Shown piece after piece: positions 55,502-64,000 of a DNA stretch of 64,000 nt. This DNA is from Leptospira licerasiae serovar Varillal str. VAR 010 (lineage in GTDB: Bacteria; Spirochaetota; Leptospiria; Leptospirales; Leptospiraceae), in the NCBI RefSeq assembly GCF_000244755.1, contig NZ_AHOO02000013.1:1-64000 (forward strand), given 5' to 3'. Within the stretch, counting starts at the first letter, position 1. Every line of letters begins with the position of its first letter. Position numbers and translations under genes: made by a program. Under the pieces are notes generated by a model. That model saw only the letters and a list, made by a program, of their open reading frames with translations, did no database searches and had not been told where the DNA came from.

Positions 55502-57298
55502 ATGGAGGCGGTCGATGTGTCGGCGAAGTTCTGTTATGATTGGCTCATGAATTCGGAAACGTATCCACTAGCAGTATTACAACTTAAGGGTTCCCAGGAA
55601 GAGATGGGAAGACAATTCGGTGAGATCATGAATGAGATCGGACAATTCGAGCCGATCTTTGATTTTTATCCGGTGATGGCACGGAATCTTTTATTAGGAA
55701 GTTTGCCTCGCAGCAATCGAAATTTTTTGGCGAAGGGCGCGACTTCTCTTCTGGTCAATTGGATGTCTAAACGCATGATGAAGCATAGACCTTCCGAGTT
55801 TTCTGCGAGGACGATTGCAGCTCTGACTTCTGCGGGTCGTTCTGCGAAATTGGAAAAGGAACTTTTTACTATGGATTCTTTCCAGAACTCTGTCGGGTTT
55901 TTGGGCATGATCCAGCTTCTTCCTGAACTTGCTCATATGAGCCCTAGCAGAAGTCCTCAGATGATCCCTGCATGTACGAGTGTTGCTGTTTGGGGAGATC
56001 AAAGCCAGGATGGTAAATTATATCACGCTCGCAATTTCGATTTTCCCGGCGTGGAAGTATGGGACAAACGTCCGATCGTTGTTTTTTGTACTCCCGAAAA
56101 AGGTTTACGTTATGGTTATATAGCATGTAGGGGTGCGGATGTTCCAGGGATCACTGCGTTCAATGAGGCGGGCCTCACTATTGCTTTTCATACTCGTTTT
56201 CATAAAAAGATAGGCTTTAACGGTTTAGGTGTGATCGATTTCGGCCACAAGATTATTTCGGAAGCAAGATCTATCGAAGAAGCGGTGAATATCGCTAAAA
56301 AACATAAGATCAATTCTACTTGGGGCCTTATTGTTACGAATCATAAGGAGAAGGGACCGAAGGCTGCGATTATCGAGACCAATTACGGGAATGTGGATGT
56401 GGTTTATCCTAATTTAGGAAAAGATCATATAGTTAATACAAATCATTACCAAAGTGAGAAGCTTCAGGAAGGTGAGATCATGGCGGCTCCCGTTTTCTAT
56501 CACCATTGTATTAGTCGTTTTGATCGAGCAGAACAACTTCTCTCTTCTCAAAAGAAAAAGAAGGGAACTAGTGTCGTAGATCTTCAGAATCTTTTGGATG
56601 ATAGTATCGATTATTCCAGTGGGGAAGTTCGTACAATGGGTTCTACTATTCGCCAGATCACTTCCGTTAAGTCGGTGGTAATGAGTGCGGAAGCACGTAA
56701 AATTTTTGTTTCCGTAGGAACCGCGCCTACTAGCGGAGGTCCTTATATGGAAATTCCTATGGCCTGGGGAGAGCCTGGTTATAAACTTTTGGATCTTTCC
56801 GATGTAAAAAAAGGTAAAAAAAATAAGGTATCCTCATCCAAAAATCCTAAGGCTGGTTCCGCGATCCAATATTATAAAAAAGCGATGCTCATCAACGACG
56901 ATCCGGGAATGGGCGGGGTTGACGATATCCTTTTGGAATTGGAGAAGGCGAATGAGGAATTTACAGGCAAGGACCCTTCCATCCTTTTCTTAGAAGCAAT
57001 TTTATATCTGGAAAAAGGAAATCTGAACAAGGCTTCGTTCTTATTGGAGCAAGCGGAAAGTTTGGAAACTTCTTCTTTCAGAAAGCAGCAAAGTGCATTG
57101 TGGCTGGCTAGGACCCAGTCGGTTTTGGGTAAACAAAAGATAGCCGATCATTTCTACGATAAGATCAAAAATTCTAAAACGGAATTTTCTACTCAGGTTT
57201 GGAAGCAGAAGGCATACAAAGACAAGGGTAAATATTCCGCGAGAAAGTTGAGACAGGTTTCTCCGAATTTTATTATCGTAGAAGCGAACGAGCTTTAG
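55502..57298 (+). CDS. C45-type acyltransferase/peptidase (Ntn-hydrolase) with C-terminal TPR
   Basis: The 598-residue protein shows the C45/choloylglycine-hydrolase-like Ntn fold. Cys158 in PACTSVAVWGD is the probable nucleophile exposed by self-cleavage, and YHARNFDFPG, GADVPGITAFNEAGLT and IVTNHKEKGP follow as in acyl-CoA:6-aminopenicillanate acyltransferases and phospholipase B-like proteins. Residues 465-585 form TPR-like helices (SILFLEAILYLEKGNLNKAS). No signal peptide is evident. An alternative ATG at 55547 (MNSETYPLAV) is possible; neither start has a good ribosome-binding site. Substrate is unknown. Confidence 0.85.
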   Translation: MEAVDVSAKFCYDWLMNSETYPLAVLQLKGSQEEMGRQFGEIMNEIGQFEPIFDFYPVMARNLLLGSLPRSNRNFLAKGATSLLVNWMSKRMMKHRPSEFSARTIAALTSAGRSAKLEKELFTMDSFQNSVGFLGMIQLLPELAHMSPSRSPQMIPACTSVAVWGDQSQDGKLYHARNFDFPGVEVWDKRPIVVFCTPEKGLRYGYIACRGADVPGITAFNEAGLTIAFHTRFHKKIGFNGLGVIDFGHKIISEARSIEEAVNIAKKHKINSTWGLIVTNHKEKGPKAAIIETNYGNVDVVYPNLGKDHIVNTNHYQSEKLQEGEIMAAPVFYHHCISRFDRAEQLLSSQKKKKGTSVVDLQNLLDDSIDYSSGEVRTMGSTIRQITSVKSVVMSAEARKIFVSVGTAPTSGGPYMEIPMAWGEPGYKLLDLSDVKKGKKNKVSSSKNPKAGSAIQYYKKAMLINDDPGMGGVDDILLELEKANEEFTGKDPSILFLEAILYLEKGNLNKASFLLEQAESLETSSFRKQQSALWLARTQSVLGKQKIADHFYDKIKNSKTEFSTQVWKQKAYKDKGKYSARKLRQVSPNFIIVEANEL

Positions 57299-57307
57299 AT
57301 AAGAATT

Positions 57308-57418
57308 TCGCACAGAGATCTCCGAGGCCACACGAAGTATGTTGATATGATCGGAGACGACGTGTAGGCGTTCCTACATTCGCGATCAAACTTCTGTGTC
57401 CTTGGCGGCTCTGTGCGA
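57308..57418. repeat. composite element: inverted arms around TGTAGGCGTTCCTACA
   Basis: Left arm 57308-57337 (TCGCACAGAGATCTCCGAGG...) and right arm 57391-57418 (ending GGCTCTGTGCGA) are inverted copies. The centre has TGTAGGCGTTCCTACA (57363-57378). It fills the gap between convergent genes at 57298 and 57441. Confidence 0.78.
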
Positions 57419-57440
57419 GATTTACTTACGAAACATCAGT

Positions 57441-58505
57441 TCAAGGACCTGCTACACAACGCGCTCTTGTTGAGACTGTATTCGATTTAGAAACTGCAAC
57501 TAAAGAGAACGAGTTCTGTGTATATGCATGAGTGAAATAACTCGTACTTGTAGAAGTCCATGCATTGGAAGCCTGCGTATTATTCGGGAAATAATCAAAC
57601 GGCAGATCGATGGTTCCATAGCTTGGCTCAGAGTGAAAATATGCTTCTCTTGCCGTAGGCAATCTCCAATCAGTTCTGCCTGCAAAGTCCAAGTTATTAC
57701 ATGCGTCTAAAGCTTGTTGCCAATTGAAGATGGTCGGAGTGCCTGTACAATTAGAGTCATCTGTTTGTCCTTGCGCGCATTTTTTTATCAGTAGTCCTGT
57801 ACTTTCTTCCTTAATCGTTCCATTTCCTAAATCAGTAAAATTTGCCTGCGGAATTTTTGGACCGGAAACACATCGGACTTTTAATCCATTGTTTTGATCC
57901 GATTGGCCGATCTCACCGTTGCTGTATGCGGAATATCTTCCAAAAAAAGAAGTAACCGGAGTGGAAGCCCAATGGGTATTCACCGAAGTATTCGGAAAAT
58001 AAACTGAGGAAACTGCATTTGTCTGAGAAAAATCTCCGAATAAGGAAGCTTCTCTTGCAGTAGGAAGTCTCCAAGTGCGCCCTGCTAAAGTTAAGGAAGA
58101 ACAGTATTCATCCGCTGCCTGCCAATATAAATTTAGCGGGCCTCCCTGACAGGTGGTGCCGTTCCAATTTGAACCGAAGGTACATCTTTGCCAAATTAAT
58201 CTGGAACTTTCCTCTAAAACGGTGGTTCCTCCATCTTGGATCTGCAAAGAATAAGGGGCAGGGGTATTCAAAAATTCACCGTCCTCTCCTGTGCCGGAGC
58301 AAGAACGAGAAGTTCCGCTAGAATCATAACAAATTGTTTGGTTGGAATCTGGCACTAAAAATGGAGTGAGATCGTCAGGGCTAGAAGAACTTGTTAGGCC
58401 TAACAAAAGTGATGTTTCCAGATTATAGTTCTTATTCTCGGGGGTACAACCAACTAAAATAGAAGTTAGAAGTAGTGAAAGTCCAATAAGCGATTTTATT
58501 TTCAT
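57441..58505 (-). CDS. DUF1566-domain lipoprotein
   Basis: The 354-residue protein has a lipoprotein signal, MKIKSLIGLSLLLTSILVGC (Cys20). Two DUF1566 (Lcl C-terminal) units follow, each with the Trp-Arg-Leu-Pro-Thr pattern: GRTWRLPTAREASLFG and GRTDWRLPTAREAYFHS, preceded by conserved CxxLxxAGR/NNLDFAGR segments. The domain is found in bacterial surface proteins, some of them adhesins. It is encoded after ispG on the minus strand, with a long inverted repeat in the 91-base gap, so it may have its own control. Confidence 0.88.
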   Translation of the reverse strand: MKIKSLIGLSLLLTSILVGCTPENKNYNLETSLLLGLTSSSSPDDLTPFLVPDSNQTICYDSSGTSRSCSGTGEDGEFLNTPAPYSLQIQDGGTTVLEESSRLIWQRCTFGSNWNGTTCQGGPLNLYWQAADEYCSSLTLAGRTWRLPTAREASLFGDFSQTNAVSSVYFPNTSVNTHWASTPVTSFFGRYSAYSNGEIGQSDQNNGLKVRCVSGPKIPQANFTDLGNGTIKEESTGLLIKKCAQGQTDDSNCTGTPTIFNWQQALDACNNLDFAGRTDWRLPTAREAYFHSEPSYGTIDLPFDYFPNNTQASNAWTSTSTSYFTHAYTQNSFSLVAVSKSNTVSTRARCVAGP

Positions 58506-58507
58506 AT

Positions 58508-58598
58508 AATTTACTTTTGTTTTATAGAATTCTTATTTTTTTTTAATCTATACCTCTTCGTGTTCGATTCGGACAGAGAATTCTAAAAAAAGTAAATT
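58508..58598. repeat. AT-rich inverted repeat between ispG and the DUF1566 gene
   Basis: AATTTACTTTT then GAATTCT (58508-58533) pairs with AGAATTCT then AAAAGTAAATT (58577-58598), with a 4-base difference in spacing. The right arm overlaps the ispG stop codon and the left arm ends two bases before the lipoprotein ATG. A transcript crossing the gap would fold into a long hairpin. Confidence 0.55.
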
Positions 58599-60594
58599 AT
58601 AATGTTGTAATCGTCTCTCTTTCCATCCACATTCCTGAGTCTTTGATTAGCTGGACAAGCCTTTCGTCCGCTTCTTCGGAGGGAACATTTTTTAGCACGA
58701 TTTCTTTTCCGCGATATAGATGCACTTTACCTGGACCGGCGCCTACGTAGCCAAAATCAGCATCCGCCATTTCGCCTGGGCCGTTTACGATACAACCCAT
58801 GACTGCGATCTTGACTCCCTTCAAGTGGCCAGTTTTTTCTTTGATCCTTGCGGTCGTGGTTTGTAGATCGAATAACGTTCTTCCGCAGGATGGGCAGGAG
58901 ATATATTCCGTTTTTGTAAGACGTAGTCTGGTTGCCTGTAGGATGTCGAATCCCAGTTGTAACACTGCTTCCGGTTCACTGTCGATTACCTTGATCCGGA
59001 GCATGTCTCCTATTCCGTCGGTCAACATTCCGCCGATCCCGATAGAGGATTCGTATAAAGCGGTTTCCATATCCGGATATTCCGCACTTAAGAAGATTGG
59101 ATAATCAAAATCGCTGAGTATACGCGCTAATTTTCTGTAATCGTGTAGTATATGAAAAGTTTGAACGGAGAATGTTACCGATTCTATCCCAGCGTTCTTA
59201 AATTCTTCGGGGAGTCCTTTTAAACTTTCGATTTGGTATGCTTGAACGTTTAGTTCTGTAATTCCTTTACCTTCTCTTTTATGCAAAAATTCTAATAAAG
59301 AATCCCTGTTTTGGAAATGGTGGAATGGATCTACAGTTACTTTCGGGAATGGGATCAGATCCTCTAATACATCTTCGAGTAATAGTTCGTTTTGTTCTAC
59401 GATAACTCCCATTGGAACGCTGGAAGATTTACTTGTAGAGATACATTCCTCTCTTAGGAATTCGTCGGAAGGAAGCGGTACTGAGACCATCTCTAATTCC
59501 AAGGACCTGGACCTCGCATAATTTTTTAGCGAGGAAAGACTTTGAGAAAACGCATTTTCCGATTCGAAAGGTAATACGGATTCGATCCGCACTGCATGGT
59601 TTTCTCCTAATGGAAGGCTTCCTACTTGGATCGGTCTGCTGTAAAATCTTTGGTAAGAATAAGGGTTTCTGAATTCTGAATATCCTTGGCTTTGTGTTTC
59701 CGGAAATCTGAGACGATTGTATTTATCCGCAAGTAATCTTGCGACTGGAACTTCGTGGATTGGATCTTCCGTTAGGGAAACTCGGATTGTATCTCCCAAT
59801 CCATCTTCTAATAAAGAGCCGATTCCGATCGCGGATTTGATCCTTCCATCTTTTCCGTCTCCAGCTTCAGTTACTCCTAAATGTAATGGATAATCCATCT
59901 GCAATTCCATAAATCTGCTGCATAATAATCTATAAGCTTGGACCATTACCTGAGGATTGGAGGCTTTCATGCTGACTATAATATCTTTGTACGAAAGACT
60001 TTCTGCGATTTTAATAAACTCGATCGCGGACTCCACCATTCCTTGCGGTGTGTCCCCGTATTTATTCATGATACGATCCGATAGGGAGCCGTGATTGGTG
60101 CCTATTCTCATAGAGACTCCCAATTCTTTACAACGAAGTACTAATGGACTAAATACTTCGGAGATCCTTTCTAACTCTTCTTTGTATTCTAGATCGGTGT
60201 AATCTCTAACTGCGAATTTTTTCTTATCAGCGAAGTTTCCAGGATTGATACGTACCTTCTCCACCCATTCTACAGATTTCATCGCAACACTTGGAGTAAA
60301 ATGGATATCTGCTACGAGAGGGACCTTACTTCCCAATCGTTTGAGTTCTTTACGGATATTCGGCAAGTTATCCGCATCCGGTTGAGAAGGCACAGTCAAT
60401 CGAACGATCTCGCAACCAGCCGATTCTAATTCCAGGATTTGTCTGACGGAGTTTTCAGTATCTCTTGTATCCGCAGTGATCATTGATTGGATACGGATCG
60501 GATTATTTCCACCGATGCCAATATCTCCTACTTTTACCTCTCTGGTTCTGCGACGTTGGTAAGAGAATGGAGAATAATTGTATCGGAAGTTCAT
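58597..60594 (-). CDS. ispG: 4-hydroxy-3-methylbut-2-en-1-yl diphosphate synthase, long form
   Basis: The 665-residue enzyme has the TIM-barrel start ([30 protein letters not shown]), [20 protein letters not shown], and the [4Fe-4S] ligand cysteines in [11 protein letters not shown] and [10 protein letters not shown] near the C-terminus. It reduces the cyclic diphosphate to HMBPP in the MEP isoprenoid pathway. About 250 extra residues (roughly 320-560) separate the two conserved parts, the insertion seen in plant, chlamydial and spirochaetal IspG and not in the short E. coli form. GAGAG precedes the ATG. Confidence 0.95.
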   Translation of the reverse strand: MNFRYNYSPFSYQRRRTREVKVGDIGIGGNNPIRIQSMITADTRDTENSVRQILELESAGCEIVRLTVPSQPDADNLPNIRKELKRLGSKVPLVADIHFTPSVAMKSVEWVEKVRINPGNFADKKKFAVRDYTDLEYKEELERISEVFSPLVLRCKELGVSMRIGTNHGSLSDRIMNKYGDTPQGMVESAIEFIKIAESLSYKDIIVSMKASNPQVMVQAYRLLCSRFMELQMDYPLHLGVTEAGDGKDGRIKSAIGIGSLLEDGLGDTIRVSLTEDPIHEVPVARLLADKYNRLRFPETQSQGYSEFRNPYSYQRFYSRPIQVGSLPLGENHAVRIESVLPFESENAFSQSLSSLKNYARSRSLELEMVSVPLPSDEFLREECISTSKSSSVPMGVIVEQNELLLEDVLEDLIPFPKVTVDPFHHFQNRDSLLEFLHKREGKGITELNVQAYQIESLKGLPEEFKNAGIESVTFSVQTFHILHDYRKLARILSDFDYPIFLSAEYPDMETALYESSIGIGGMLTDGIGDMLRIKVIDSEPEAVLQLGFDILQATRLRLTKTEYISCPSCGRTLFDLQTTTARIKEKTGHLKGVKIAVMGCIVNGPGEMADADFGYVGAGPGKVHLYRGKEIVLKNVPSEEADERLVQLIKDSGMWMERETITTL

Positions 60595-60784
60595 GAGTGC
60601 TCTCTTGTTCCATTAAGAAGGGAACGAACCGCTTGTCATTTAGGATTTTTCCGAAAAAGCCCGAATCTAAGCGGTTTTTGAGGATTTGTAGTAGATTTAC
60701 CTCTTGGTATCGTAGCCAAAAAGAGCGGTCAAATTGAATAAATTGACTGGAAAATAGGAATAACCAGGATTGCTGGAACCAGAT

Positions 60785-61411
60785 ATGAATTTGCTAAAAC
60801 GTTTTTTTTCTAAGATAGAATCTCCTAACGAAGCGGAGTTTTTTCTCAATTCCGCTTCCTATATTTTATTTTTGATCGGATTTTTGCAGAGTATTCTTTT
60901 CACTTTTCTTCTGGGTTCTTTTAGGAACTTCTATATGGATGTTCTTCTTCTTTTTATTTTCGGGATCGTGATCCGATTTTCCAGAAGTAGGGTTGCCGTT
61001 ATCCTACTTTGTATTTATTCATTGATCATTCTTGTGGGAACCACATTGACCTGGTTCGGTATCGCCGCAGGTGGAGGAAATAATATATTTCTAGCAATAC
61101 TTTTGGTTCTTCTTTCCTTTCGGGCCGCGCAGGCGATCTTTCGATTCCATAAATGGAAGGAAACAAAACTTGTTTGGAAAAATATATTGATCCGTCATTC
61201 GATCGCTATCGGCTTTGCATTTATTTTTTCTACTTCTATCTTTATTTCTTATGTAATGATCTCTAAGTTTTTAGAGATCACCGAGATGGATCCTCTCTAT
61301 GGGGAAATTATTTTCGAATCACTTCCTATCTCTTACATTCTTCTTTTGCTTCCCGTACTTGCTTGGGCTAAAAAGAAAAGAATGTATACCGGCGTCGAAA
61401 TTGCTGCCTGA
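60785..61411 (+). CDS. integral membrane protein of unknown function
   Basis: From ATG 60785 the protein has 208 residues and about six hydrophobic helices, including LNSASYILFLIGFLQSILFT, FGIVIRFSRSRVAVILLCIY and FLAILLVLLSFRAAQAIF. The C-terminus is basic (AWAKKKRMYTGVEIAA). No family recognised. A TTG at 60770 could start five residues earlier. It is divergent from ispG and followed by a terminator at 61481. Confidence 0.72.
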   Translation: MNLLKRFFSKIESPNEAEFFLNSASYILFLIGFLQSILFTFLLGSFRNFYMDVLLLFIFGIVIRFSRSRVAVILLCIYSLIILVGTTLTWFGIAAGGGNNIFLAILLVLLSFRAAQAIFRFHKWKETKLVWKNILIRHSIAIGFAFIFSTSIFISYVMISKFLEITEMDPLYGEIIFESLPISYILLLLPVLAWAKKKRMYTGVEIAA

Positions 61412-61463
61412 GAATGACCTTTATTCGATTTTTTGAACATGTTTTAAGAAAATTTCTCTGTAG

Positions 61464-61646
61464 CGTCCGTTATATAAAATGTGAGCTTTTCCTCACTTTT
61501 TTTATAAAAGAAATAAAAAATCTAAAAATAAGACTGCCACGAATTGTTGTGCTGTTAACTAGCCGGGGAATCTATATACACACATAACGTTCCGATTTGT
61601 CCGAAGTTTTGAGGTCAAAGCATTCGATCAATCCGTATAACGGACG
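61464..61646. repeat. widely spaced 11-bp inverted repeat in the 347-bp gap
   Basis: CGTCCGTTATA (61464-61474) and TATAACGGACG (61636-61646) are exact complements 161 bases apart. Between them lie a second inverted pair, CGGGGAA (61564) and TTCCCCG near 61651, and two CGATTTGT direct copies. A terminator hairpin (61481) lies inside. The gap carries no gene; the symmetry could mark a structured leader or a small mobile element. Confidence 0.4.
61481..61503 (+). terminator. intrinsic terminator after the membrane-protein gene
   Basis: GTGAG (61481-61485) and CTCAC (61492-61496) with a 6-nt loop are followed by seven Ts. It lies 70 bases past the stop at 61411. Confidence 0.65.
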
Positions 61647-61758
61647 TTTGTTCCCCGATTTGTGTCGTTTATTCCGAGAGATCCCTACGATTTCTTAAAT
61701 AACTCGGAAAAATATGCCGGGGACGAGCTGATTGAGAAAACGTTAGATGGGAATCTAA

Positions 61759-62649
61759 ATGAAATTTATAAATAAAAAACAGCGTTTGATTAAGATCTTA
61801 CCGGTGCTCGGGATCTTTTGTGTTCTATATTGTTCGGGGGATGCAAAAAATATCGAGGAACTTACCGCCGCGGCAAAGGCGGTTTTGGACGGAGTTTCTG
61901 CACCTGTTCCAGTTCCCCCTGGAGATCCTGCCCCTCCTGGCCAACCTGAAAACGCACCTGATTTGCAAGATTCTATGATTACTAGTTTTGATATTTCAAG
62001 TGGAACAAGCTTTAACGGTTTATTCTCGATACAATCTATCAGTTTTAATTTGCCGGTTCATGATAATACCACTGTCTCCGCCTTTATAGGAGGCCAAAGT
62101 ATGAAACTGCTGCCTGATAATACCGTTGTAAATTCGTTTTCACATTGGACGGTCACTTCCGGGCAACTCTCAGAGCCTGGGGCAAATCCTCCAGCGTTAG
62201 TAGGACCTTCTGATAGAAAATTGAAGGTGTTGATCGTTGCAAGAAACGAATTTGGGATCTCTTCTAAAGTAAAACAAGTCGGACAGACTCATTTTTGTAC
62301 TGGGGCTGCGACTCTTCCTGCAACTGTAGGAAATTGCGGCACGGTTTGCGCTACCGCGACGGTAAACGGGGACGATGTCGAGTTTAAGGCTCAGAAGACT
62401 ATCTCTCAGGATACATTCGATTATCTTTATGTAGATATATCCATTGCTCAGCCGATCTCTTTTTCTATACCGGCGGCTCCATTCGGCTTTTTCGAAAAAT
62501 TCGATACGATCACAGTCGGAACGTACGAAGTGAACACTAGTTTGAATCGTACCAGTTTCGAATATATGTGCGTGGAAATGGCTTCTTATTCATATGTGGA
62601 CGGTCCTTTTGATGACGAGTTTATCAGAGGGAAAGTGATCATTCCTTAA
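61759..62649 (+). CDS. lipoprotein of unknown function
   Basis: The 296-residue protein has a lipoprotein signal, KILPVLGIFCVLYC (Cys25). A Pro-rich linker follows (PVPVPPGDPAPPGQPENAP, about 51-70), then beta-rich sequence with Cys residues near the middle (HFCTGAATLPATVGNCGTVC) that could form a disulfide. No family recognised. The next gene, also a lipoprotein with a Pro-rich linker, starts 50 bases later, so the two may be a related pair. Confidence 0.75.
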   Translation: MKFINKKQRLIKILPVLGIFCVLYCSGDAKNIEELTAAAKAVLDGVSAPVPVPPGDPAPPGQPENAPDLQDSMITSFDISSGTSFNGLFSIQSISFNLPVHDNTTVSAFIGGQSMKLLPDNTVVNSFSHWTVTSGQLSEPGANPPALVGPSDRKLKVLIVARNEFGISSKVKQVGQTHFCTGAATLPATVGNCGTVCATATVNGDDVEFKAQKTISQDTFDYLYVDISIAQPISFSIPAAPFGFFEKFDTITVGTYEVNTSLNRTSFEYMCVEMASYSYVDGPFDDEFIRGKVIIP

Positions 62650-62699
62650 TCTTGGAATAAATGCGAAGTTTAGAAAATTTTAATGTTTTGTCGGGATTT

Positions 62700-64000
62700 A
62701 TGAAGAAAATATTTTTATTCGCTGTAGCGGTCCATTTTTCTATTTTTACAGGTTGTTCTTCCGAGGGAGTAGGGTTTGATCCAGTATCTGCTCTTCTTGC
62801 TGCAATTTCTCCTACTTCTTCCACCCCGGGAGAAAATCCTCCTCCTGGAGAGGCAGGAACTCCTGCATGGATAAGTGCATCTGATGCGGTATTCAGTGAT
62901 AAGGTGGAGGTTCGTTGGGATCCAGTTCCTGCTCAGGAATATAGGGTCTTTAAAAAATCAGTGTTTGAATCCACCTACCAGCAAATTGGTTCGGTGACTG
63001 ATCCTGTTTTTACGGATCCAATTTCCAATTCCCAAAGTTTATTTCAATATGCGGTCCAAGTTGTAGATCCGGAAGGTAAGGTTTCTCCAATCAGCGTTTT
63101 CGATACCGGAACAGTAGGATTCAATTCTTCTTGCTCTACAAAATTGAATTCTCTTGGAGGAGGGACTTCTCTTTATTCCAGATTTAAGAACGGTTTTCCC
63201 GGGGCTGCGACTTCGGTTTCGTCTTTTGGGAATTCAGTCCTTGTTGCAAGTAGCGGAAATGTTTATTTAATAAATATAAATGGAGATATGATAGGTGTTT
63301 GGACCGGGATTTCTCCTAAGGCGATGGTCGTAGATTCTACCAATCGTATTTTTGCTTTGGCCGGAATGAAAATATTCGAGCTGAATTCAGATTGTACCCA
63401 AACAAGTTTGATCGATCTTCCGGCGGATTCTTCTCCTAAAGATCTGGCTTTGGATACATCCGGGAATTTGTATATTAGCGAGGCGAATTTTGATACTGGG
63501 ACAGACCGTATTTTTAGGTATTCTTCTGCAGGAAATTTACTTAAGACTTGGGACCTTCCTGGAACATTCAGAGAACCTTATGCGATCTACATCCATCCTT
63601 CCGATAATAGTTTGTTGGTTGCGGATAATTCCAATTTTGATCTGTTCCAATATGATATAAGCGGGGACACTCCTGTTCAACTGGCATCCAAGCAGATAAC
63701 CGTCGGTCAGATTATTGATCTGACTATGAGCGGATCACAAATCCTTGTCGCCATCCAGAGGAATACTTCCCCCGATATCGGACCTTATCTGGTGAGATTT
63801 CATAGTGGGATGTCAGGCGGTTCCGTGACTCTGCCGATTAATCCAGCCGGATCTTCTACAATTGTAAGCATTGCGACGGACAATCGGAATGGAAACGTTC
63901 TTGCAGTAGATACGCAAAGGGCTTCTATTCTTTCCTGTTCGGCTCCTATTTTTTCCAATTGTGATCCAAGTATCCGAGGGATTTCCCCTTTGAGAATTGT
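62700..64000 (+). CDS. lipoprotein with fibronectin-like and NHL/beta-propeller-like repeats, truncated by window edge
   Basis: An open frame from ATG 62700 reaches the window end without a stop (at least 433 residues). The signal MKKIFLFAVAVHFSIFTGC ends in a lipobox with Cys19. A Pro/Thr-rich linker (PTSSTPGENPPPGEAG) is followed by a domain resembling fibronectin type III (VEVRWDPVPAQEYRVFKK, about 68-115). From about 150 on come propeller-like repeats, each with patterns such as PKDLALDTSGNLYISEANF and PYAIYIHPSDNSLLVADN, typical of NHL/SMP-30-like blades. It is probably exposed on the cell surface. A GGGA lies just upstream of the start. It is the downstream neighbour of another lipoprotein. 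Confidence 0.82.
   Translation, partial: MKKIFLFAVAVHFSIFTGCSSEGVGFDPVSALLAAISPTSSTPGENPPPGEAGTPAWISASDAVFSDKVEVRWDPVPAQEYRVFKKSVFESTYQQIGSVTDPVFTDPISNSQSLFQYAVQVVDPEGKVSPISVFDTGTVGFNSSCSTKLNSLGGGTSLYSRFKNGFPGAATSVSSFGNSVLVASSGNVYLININGDMIGVWTGISPKAMVVDSTNRIFALAGMKIFELNSDCTQTSLIDLPADSSPKDLALDTSGNLYISEANFDTGTDRIFRYSSAGNLLKTWDLPGTFREPYAIYIHPSDNSLLVADNSNFDLFQYDISGDTPVQLASKQITVGQIIDLTMSGSQILVAIQRNTSPDIGPYLVRFHSGMSGGSVTLPINPAGSSTIVSIATDNRNGNVLAVDTQRASILSCSAPIFSNCDPSIRGISPLRI

Noticed and set aside
1..64000. CRISPR array, prophage, insertion sequence, tRNA or rRNA genes
   Set aside because: No regularly spaced direct repeats, transposase, phage genes or cloverleaf-type sequences were found; the repeats seen are irregular and dispersed.

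Overview
The window reads as a chromosomal segment of a Leptospira species. Pointers are: spirochaete-style lipoproteins with loose lipoboxes (LLYC, FFYC, VGC), the LL-diaminopimelate aminotransferase route, a long IspG with an inserted domain, LpxI/LpxB lipid A genes, and many membrane-tethered signalling proteins. The moderate GC content by eye and an alkane-hydroxylase gene fit an environmental (intermediate or saprophytic) lineage better than L. interrogans, but that placement is inference. No tRNA, rRNA, CRISPR array, transposase or prophage was seen.

Layout. 1-868: gene-poor left edge with a possible truncated gene, a decayed gene that still has its terminator, and inverted repeats. 869-6942: minus-strand outer-membrane locus (small membrane protein, large surface-type lipoprotein, small lipoprotein, TonB-dependent receptor). 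7110-8801: GGDEF/EAL protein. 9297-10418: AlkB-type hydroxylase with its own promoter and terminator. 10505-14882: NUDIX, MFS and aminopeptidase N operon. 15045-20486: UvrD/PcrA helicase, TPR lipoprotein and AsmA-like protein. 20493-27997: seven-gene minus-strand run sucC-sucD-tolC-SH3 protein-FmdB-lpxI-lpxB, joining central metabolism and envelope genes. 28443-33495: rhodanese lipoprotein, DoxX, DUF819 permease, adenylate cyclase. 33685-36511: MBL-fold lipoprotein, outer-membrane barrel protein and ruvA. 36705-40780: fatty-acid desaturase and RND transporter. 41001-43528: pyrB, DUF2203, dapL. 43782-48525: two envelope proteins of unknown function, a PAS/Fis-type DNA-binding protein, rho and rpmE. 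48730-51668: NifU-like/pentapeptide fusion, small KOW-like protein, lipase-type lipoprotein. 51911-57298: small lipoprotein, TetR/epimerase operon, membrane-anchored AraC regulator, C45-type acyltransferase. 57441-60594: ispG and a DUF1566 lipoprotein. 60785-64000: membrane protein and two lipoproteins, the last cut by the window edge.

The feature least explained by the genes is a set of dispersed intergenic repeats. One is a 14-16 bp palindrome around TGTAGGAGTTCCTACA (or its GTTGGA variant). Another is a pair of inverted arms built from CACGCAGAG/CGCAAAG/CGCAGAG units. In several loci the palindrome sits between the two arms, giving elements of roughly 80-140 bp that look like non-autonomous mobile or REP/MITE-like units. 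Two further families (C-rich overlapping hairpins; a GC-rich block containing CCCTCCGCATCCCTG) occur in the same kinds of gaps.

The strongest candidates for something undescribed are this repeat system, the TonB receptor/surface-lipoprotein locus, the NifU-pentapeptide fusion, and the PAS/Fis protein with a lysine-rich tail. Start codons were moved from the longest open frame where a ribosome-binding site, lipoprotein signal or neighbour overlap argued for it.
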